Shown here: positions 51,177 to 55,709 of the stretch, piece after piece
Layout: every line of letters starts with the position of its first letter
Numbering within the stretch: the first letter of the stretch is position 1
DNA from: JBLIDK01 sp047632595
Lineage (GTDB): Bacteria; Bacteroidota; Bacteroidia; Sphingobacteriales; Sphingobacteriaceae
Direction of reading: 5' to 3'
NCBI GenBank assembly: GCA_047632595.1
Contig: JBLIDK010000007.1
Coordinates: 1 to 55,709, forward strand
Length of the DNA stretch: 55,709 nt
Notes under the pieces: generated by a model
The model's database searches: none
What the model was told of the DNA's origin: nothing
What the model saw: the letters and a program-made list of their open reading frames with translations, nothing else
Made by a program: the position numbers and the translations under genes

Positions 51177-54100
51177 TTAGTTGCTTTTAATCAAGGTTTG
51201 CGAACTAATTAGTTGTTTCTTATTCAATATTTCTAATAAATAAACTCCCTCAGTAATTGAAGGTTGAATAGGTAAAGTGTATTCCTTTGTTAATGAATTT
51301 ATAGGAATTGAATAAACAACTTGTCCTAATCCATTCAATAATCTCATTTCATCTGCTACAATTTCATCCGATTTAAGAGTAATATTAATTACCTCAGAGA
51401 AAGGATTTGGATAAATTGAAATTCCAGAAATTACTTCAGTATTATTTACACTAGTTGTCTTAGTTGAAGAGCCATTTCCAGTTCCAGATTCAAACACCTC
51501 TATTTGATGATAAATAGTATCTAAGCCACATTTACTTTCAACTATTAATGTTATTGTAAATAAGCCAGCTTGTGCAAAAATATGGTTTGTTGTTTGGATA
51601 GAATCTGTATTTGAACGATCCCCATAATCCCATGTCCATTTATCAACACCAAAGGCAGCGGTTCCAATAAAATTAACCGAAGTACCATCATAATTAAAGG
51701 TAAAGAAGGCTACGGGTTTTGGAAAGGCACTTACATTTACTTTGTCTTTATTTTCACAGCCTGTTACCCCATCAGTTGCAGTGATTTCATATTGTGTGAA
51801 TAAACTATCTGGAGTGGCCGTTGGACTTGCTAATGTTCCATTGCTAAGAGTACTTGAAGAAGACCATGAATAAGAATCTCCAGGCACGCCATTAAAACCA
51901 ATTTTTACAGATTCACCAAAACATATTGCGGTATCAGGACTTGCAAATACAAATGGTGGTTGATGAACTTCAACACTATCTGTTACAATGGTAAAGCACC
52001 CAATATTGTCTGTAACTTTTATACTAACCGCATGCTTTCCTTCACCAGAGAAAATATAATTAGCAGTTGAATCAACTGCTCCTAAACCTGGTTGACCAAA
52101 CCATTTGTAATCCCAAGGTGGGTTAGTACCTGTAACAGTTACATGCATTGGTGTTTCAAATGTTGGACAAATTTTATCAAATCCCAAAGTAACATGAGGA
52201 TCTCGTCCAACTAATACAGAATCAGTAATTGTAAACTTACATCCAGCATTATCAGTCACAACCACCGTAAATTCGTGTTTGCCACCTTGAGTGTAGGTAT
52301 GTTTTGTAGATGGGCCAGAACCTGAAAATCCAAGTTCACCAGACCATAAGAAAGTACGATATGGTGGATATCCATTAGACATATTGGCTGTAAACTCTGT
52401 TTCTTTTCCAGAACAAACAAAGGTTGTAGTAACAAAACCAGTCATTGTTTCTTCAATATCAATAATAAATTTAGTTGATACAGAATTACATGGTAAATCA
52501 TTGCCTATTTCTACCCAATAGGTTAGTTTTTTACCACATGCGTTAATTGGATCAATAAAACTAGTGGTCATAGTTGTACCCAATTCAATAATAACCCCTT
52601 CAGGGTATTCTCTAAAAACATGATAGGTACTATCAGATGAACTTAATAGGTCTCCTCTTAAAGGATTCCAAGTAATATCCACTTCCTCATCTTGATTTCT
52701 AGGCAAAGCTGTAGTTCTTATTAATTGTGCAGGACTAATAATGTTACCATCATCTAAGCACAAGTTTTCTGCGGTAACGTAGAAATAACTATCATCAGCT
52801 TCTAAATCTGCTGAAGCAATTGTATACGTTTCTACAAATAAGTTTGCAATAACACCCAATTGGGTATAAGGTCCTAATCTATTTTTGGCCTTTAATACTC
52901 TGTATTCAGTAAGGTTTCCAAAATTCCCTTCTGTTGGTGTTTCCCAATTTAAAGTAACATCACCATTATCTTCAGCAGTTATGCATCTAATTAATGGGTC
53001 AGGAACATTATTAGGAGGTAATATTTTTATACTTACTGATTTAATTATTTTTTCTGGAATATCGCATTGATCATCAATTGCTGTAACCACAAAGTTAAAA
53101 ATGGCTGGTTGTAGCCCGCAGCCTTGCGAAACTAAATTAGCGCATGACGTAGGCCAATAAAACCAAGAACATGCAGAATTCACACCAGTATAGCCATAAC
53201 CAATTGTATCTTGTTTGTTAGTTACAGCTTGTGGCGCAGTCCCGTTCAACTCTTTAGATGAGTTAAGTATGGCACAAGGAGGTCTAGGACATCCGGTAGT
53301 GGTTGAAGTATAATCCTCACCAAATTGTACACCATTAAATAAAATCTTTATAGTCTGTCCACTTGGTTGTCCTAAATTACTATAGTCATCTGCACAAAGC
53401 TGAAACAATATTGTGTCTCCAGCAAAAACAGCGGTATCAAATTGTGTATTATTATTAAAAGGTTTGTCAATTTCTGTAGGTAAATTAGTGTACCCAGCAG
53501 GAGTTGCAATTAATTGCGTCTGAAAATCACGATAAACCTGAGCTATTTTCTGTCCACATCTCCAAGCCGTTACTCTAAAACAAGTAATATATGCATCATT
53601 GGTTGTGGTAGTTGAATATCTACTAAAGGTAACTTCTCCTGTTTCAGGATTAGGTTGATTAGGTGCTAAATTAGGTAATGGATTGTCTACTGTAAATGCT
53701 CCTGAAAATCCACAATTATTTGCTTCTGCATTTGCAAGGTCAGACTTCCATGGGTAGTCAAATTCATAACTAAGTGAATCTAAATCCAAATCGTAAGCAT
53801 TGTTATTAAATGTAAATGAATCGGTTGTATTTGGCAGTTTATATATTACAGCACTAGGGTCTTCAGAAAAAGTTGGTGAATTATCGTAACACTCGCTTAA
53901 AGGTAGAGGGAAAATAGACCCTGGAGGCTCATAAGGATACATAACTGCTCTAAGAACCATATTACTATTACAATTAGTATTTGTATTAGTATTTCTGCAG
54001 CAAATTGCAGTGTGTGTCATTATATAACCACTTGGAGGTGGAGCATCCACTGCGCTTAAATCAATAGGTGTAGATTTAAATATAAAACGAGCTACAGCTC

Positions 54101-54422
54101 CTTTACCAGAACCGGCTCCACTACTTGGTGCAGTTCCGCAGTTCAAACTAGCTCCTGAACAATCGGGGCTTATATCGCTAGCCTTGAATAGTGCTAGTGA
54201 AATCTTATTGCCTGATAAACCCCAGGCTGAAGGAACATTTAGGTCAACAGAGGTATTGGTATAAGAAGTACCTGTACAGTCTCTATATATTACAAGCGTA
54301 AAAACGTATTTACCATTGCCATCACACACCCAACCAATTTCACCACCCATTATATGTGAAGCGAATATAGATTGTACGAAAAAACCTGAAATAAAGGTAA
54401 TTAGTAATAAAATTTTCTTCAT
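51177..54422 (-). CDS. T9SS-secreted SHIMGGE/PKD protein
   Basis: The 1081-residue protein has a signal peptide (MKKILLLITFISGFFVQSIF) and the mature start ASHIMGGEIGWVCDGNGKY, a motif found at the start of many Bacteroidota gliding-related or adhesin proteins. A fibronectin-like region lies in the middle (about 490-660), then PKD-like repeats with HTYTQGGKHEFTVVVTDNAG and WDYGDRSN (to about 980), and a type A sorting tail ISIYPNPFSEVINITLKS...LIKSN. It is 35 bp upstream of the giant beta-helix gene on the same strand, so the two may be one transcript. Surface adhesion is the likely general role. Confidence 0.83.
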   Translation of the reverse strand: MKKILLLITFISGFFVQSIFASHIMGGEIGWVCDGNGKYVFTLVIYRDCTGTSYTNTSVDLNVPSAWGLSGNKISLALFKASDISPDCSGASLNCGTAPSSGAGSGKGAVARFIFKSTPIDLSAVDAPPPSGYIMTHTAICCRNTNTNTNCNSNMVLRAVMYPYEPPGSIFPLPLSECYDNSPTFSEDPSAVIYKLPNTTDSFTFNNNAYDLDLDSLSYEFDYPWKSDLANAEANNCGFSGAFTVDNPLPNLAPNQPNPETGEVTFSRYSTTTTNDAYITCFRVTAWRCGQKIAQVYRDFQTQLIATPAGYTNLPTEIDKPFNNNTQFDTAVFAGDTILFQLCADDYSNLGQPSGQTIKILFNGVQFGEDYTSTTTGCPRPPCAILNSSKELNGTAPQAVTNKQDTIGYGYTGVNSACSWFYWPTSCANLVSQGCGLQPAIFNFVVTAIDDQCDIPEKIIKSVSIKILPPNNVPDPLIRCITAEDNGDVTLNWETPTEGNFGNLTEYRVLKAKNRLGPYTQLGVIANLFVETYTIASADLEADDSYFYVTAENLCLDDGNIISPAQLIRTTALPRNQDEEVDITWNPLRGDLLSSSDSTYHVFREYPEGVIIELGTTMTTSFIDPINACGKKLTYWVEIGNDLPCNSVSTKFIIDIEETMTGFVTTTFVCSGKETEFTANMSNGYPPYRTFLWSGELGFSGSGPSTKHTYTQGGKHEFTVVVTDNAGCKFTITDSVLVGRDPHVTLGFDKICPTFETPMHVTVTGTNPPWDYKWFGQPGLGAVDSTANYIFSGEGKHAVSIKVTDNIGCFTIVTDSVEVHQPPFVFASPDTAICFGESVKIGFNGVPGDSYSWSSSSTLSNGTLASPTATPDSLFTQYEITATDGVTGCENKDKVNVSAFPKPVAFFTFNYDGTSVNFIGTAAFGVDKWTWDYGDRSNTDSIQTTNHIFAQAGLFTITLIVESKCGLDTIYHQIEVFESGTGNGSSTKTTSVNNTEVISGISIYPNPFSEVINITLKSDEIVADEMRLLNGLGQVVYSIPINSLTKEYTLPIQPSITEGVYLLEILNKKQLISSQTLIKSN

Positions 54423-54648
54423 AGGAGTAATTTATTTGTAGATTGTAATTATAGAAGATTTGTAAACTTATAAAATTCTTACAAAAATATTACTATAAAC
54501 TCGTATAAAAATATCAACAAAATCAATTTTTTTTATTTCATCGAAACAGTAATAAATATTGACTTAATAATTCAAATCAATATATTGATTGGTATATAAT
54601 AAATATTGCCAATTTTATTTTAAAATAAAAGAAAAAATAGTTATAATA

Positions 54649-55017
54649 TTACTTAAACGTGATTGCCTGAATAACTTCAGACTTATCTTCGAAAGAAATT
54701 TTAAGAGTATAATTTCCTTTTTCGATTGATTTGATATTCATCATCATTCCAGATGGAGTTATAAATGACTTATAATCAGTCACAACATTCGGTTTTTCAT
54801 CTAAAAGCGTAAATTTATCTATAAAACTATCAGTGTGAATTGCAATTTCTCCACGACTGTGGTTTTGATTTACTAAAATGCTATTATCTAAACCAGCATT
54901 AACTATCTAATTATGGACAGTGGTATTTTGATTCACAACTATCTCAACCGAATGTGATTGAGCAAACAAAACACCTATTGTAAGTAATACGAATGTTAGG
55001 GAAAGAGTAGTTTTCAT
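54649..55017 (-). pseudogene. Small secreted-protein gene interrupted by an in-frame TAG
   Basis: From the ATG at 55017 the minus strand encodes a signal peptide (MKTTLSLTFVLLTIGVLFAQ) and 16 more residues, then TAG as codon 37 (54907-54909), then 85 further in-frame codons to TAA at 54649-54651 with strand-like sequence (KGNYTLKISFEDKSEVIQAI). The continuous frame apart from one stop indicates a recent nonsense mutation, a sequencing error or read-through. The C-terminal part resembles the small 'T9SS-like/secretion' beta-sandwich tail (NYTLKISF...V), but the family is not named. Between it and the 51177-54422 gene, 54423-54648 is AT-rich with nothing recognised. Confidence 0.65.
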
Positions 55018-55080
55018 CTTGAAATAATTAAGTAGTATGTGAGGTATAATACAGTAACTGTGCCAACTACTTAAATATTC

Positions 55081-55709
55081 CTATTTATATACTTTAAGCT
55101 CCTTTAAAACATTATCAGCCTTATCAATTTTACTAGCAACCCAAAGCACATAACGAATGTCAACCCCAATTGATCGGCTATATCCTGGATCCCAAGCATA
55201 GTCATTTATAGTTGCTTTATATGCTCTATCAAAGTTTACTCCAACTAAGTTTCCATCAGCGTCTAATACGGGACTACCAGAATTACCTCCAGAAGTATCG
55301 GTATCATAAAGAATACAAACTGGTACGTTATCCTTTTTTGCATAGTTAAATTGTCCAAAATCTTTGGCTACATAAGCTTTAACAATATCTTGGGGAAGTT
55401 CATAATCTCCAGTAGATTCTCCTTTTTCAATTAACCCAGTTAAGGTGGTAATTGGCTCGTAATAGGCGCCATCACCAGGGCTATACCCTTTAATATTTCC
55501 AAAAGTTAGTCGCAGTGTACTGTTTGCATCGGGTAAAAACCCTTTATTTTGAAACTCCATTTTAGCGTCTACGTACTTTGCAAGCAGTGAATTTAGGGCT
55601 CCTTCTTCAATTCTTTGTCGAGCTTCTATTTCTTCTAACTGTACAGCTAAGTCACGAGCCAAAGTCACCAAAGGATCTTTAATTTTTACAAAATCTTTTA
55701 CATCTAGTG
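55081..55709 (-). CDS. S46-family dipeptidyl peptidase, C-terminal part
   Basis: The frame is open from the right edge of the window (LDVKDFVKIKDPLVTLARDL) to the stop at 55081, giving about 208 residues. The catalytic serine motif of the chymotrypsin-fold S46 peptidases (DPP7/DPP11) is present as DTSGGNSGSPVLDADGNLVG, followed by VNFDRAYKATINDYAWDP and SRSIGVDIRYVLWV. Intact proteins are about 700-720 residues and are exported to the periplasm, where they remove dipeptides from oligopeptides. The DPP7 versus DPP11 specificity residue is partly outside the window or not certain here, so the subtype is left open. Confidence 0.92.
   Translation of the reverse strand, partial: LDVKDFVKIKDPLVTLARDLAVQLEEIEARQRIEEGALNSLLAKYVDAKMEFQNKGFLPDANSTLRLTFGNIKGYSPGDGAYYEPITTLTGLIEKGESTGDYELPQDIVKAYVAKDFGQFNYAKKDNVPVCILYDTDTSGGNSGSPVLDADGNLVGVNFDRAYKATINDYAWDPGYSRSIGVDIRYVLWVASKIDKADNVLKELKVYK

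Overview
The window is about 55.7 kb of AT-rich chromosome from a member of the Bacteroidota, most likely Flavobacteriales. The reasons are several very large secreted proteins with type IX secretion (T9SS) C-terminal sorting domains of both the 'YPNP' type A and the 'FTPNGDGIND' gliding-motility type B, PKD, GEVED and CARDB-like repeats, TAnnTTTG-type promoter boxes, weak Shine-Dalgarno use, an S46 peptidase and an MltF-like lytic transglycosylase. No rRNA, CRISPR array, prophage or intact insertion sequence was seen. All calls come from reading the sequence; no database search was run.

Layout. Positions 1-6660 hold a partial nitroreductase, a ferritin, two small secreted or membrane proteins, an M23 peptidase, a decayed NUDIX gene, an outer-membrane barrel protein, and an aminotransferase/heptose-kinase-like pair. 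Positions 6654-10921 hold a PhoR/PhoB-type two-component system, an LptF/LptG-family permease, a DMT exporter and an Lrp/AsnC regulator. Positions 10922-12297 are gene-poor: they contain an atypical 139-nt class II tRNA-like gene with its own terminator, a MITE-like inverted-repeat element, short tandem repeats and tRNA-Phe. Positions 12298-16501 are a tight five-gene run starting with two Fe-S proteins that resemble a split membrane electron-transfer oxidoreductase. Positions 16777-25214 carry two divergent giant T9SS cargo genes. Positions 25255-28232 hold a coiled-coil protein, a MarR regulator, a lytic transglycosylase and a DUF4442 protein. Positions 28351-35657 are a fatty-acid activation and beta-oxidation operon (fadD-like, fadN-like, fadA, fadE). 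Positions 35839-37549 are a phosphate porin followed by collapsed pstS/pstB remnants. Positions 37636-41007 hold small membrane and Bor-like proteins, repeats, an inositol-monophosphatase-family gene and mtaB. Positions 41113-54422 carry two more giant T9SS genes (3342 and 1081 aa). The window ends with a small secreted-protein gene broken by a stop codon and the C-terminal part of an S46 peptidase.

How the parts connect. The fad operon produces reduced electron carriers that the Fe-S pair at 12298-14409 could pass to menaquinone (inference). The PhoBR pair and the porin share an 11-bp-periodic direct repeat upstream (ATGTTAa-N4-ATGTTAm), a candidate Pho box. The Pst transporter that should follow the porin has been reduced by one internal deletion to the 5' part of pstS fused to the 3' part of pstB.

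The observations most worth following up are the tRNA-like gene, the Pho box pair with the collapsed pst locus, the MITE-like dispersed repeats, the M23 gene without a standard start codon ahead of its membrane anchor, and the five-fold beta-helix/CARDB module array in the 3342-aa protein.
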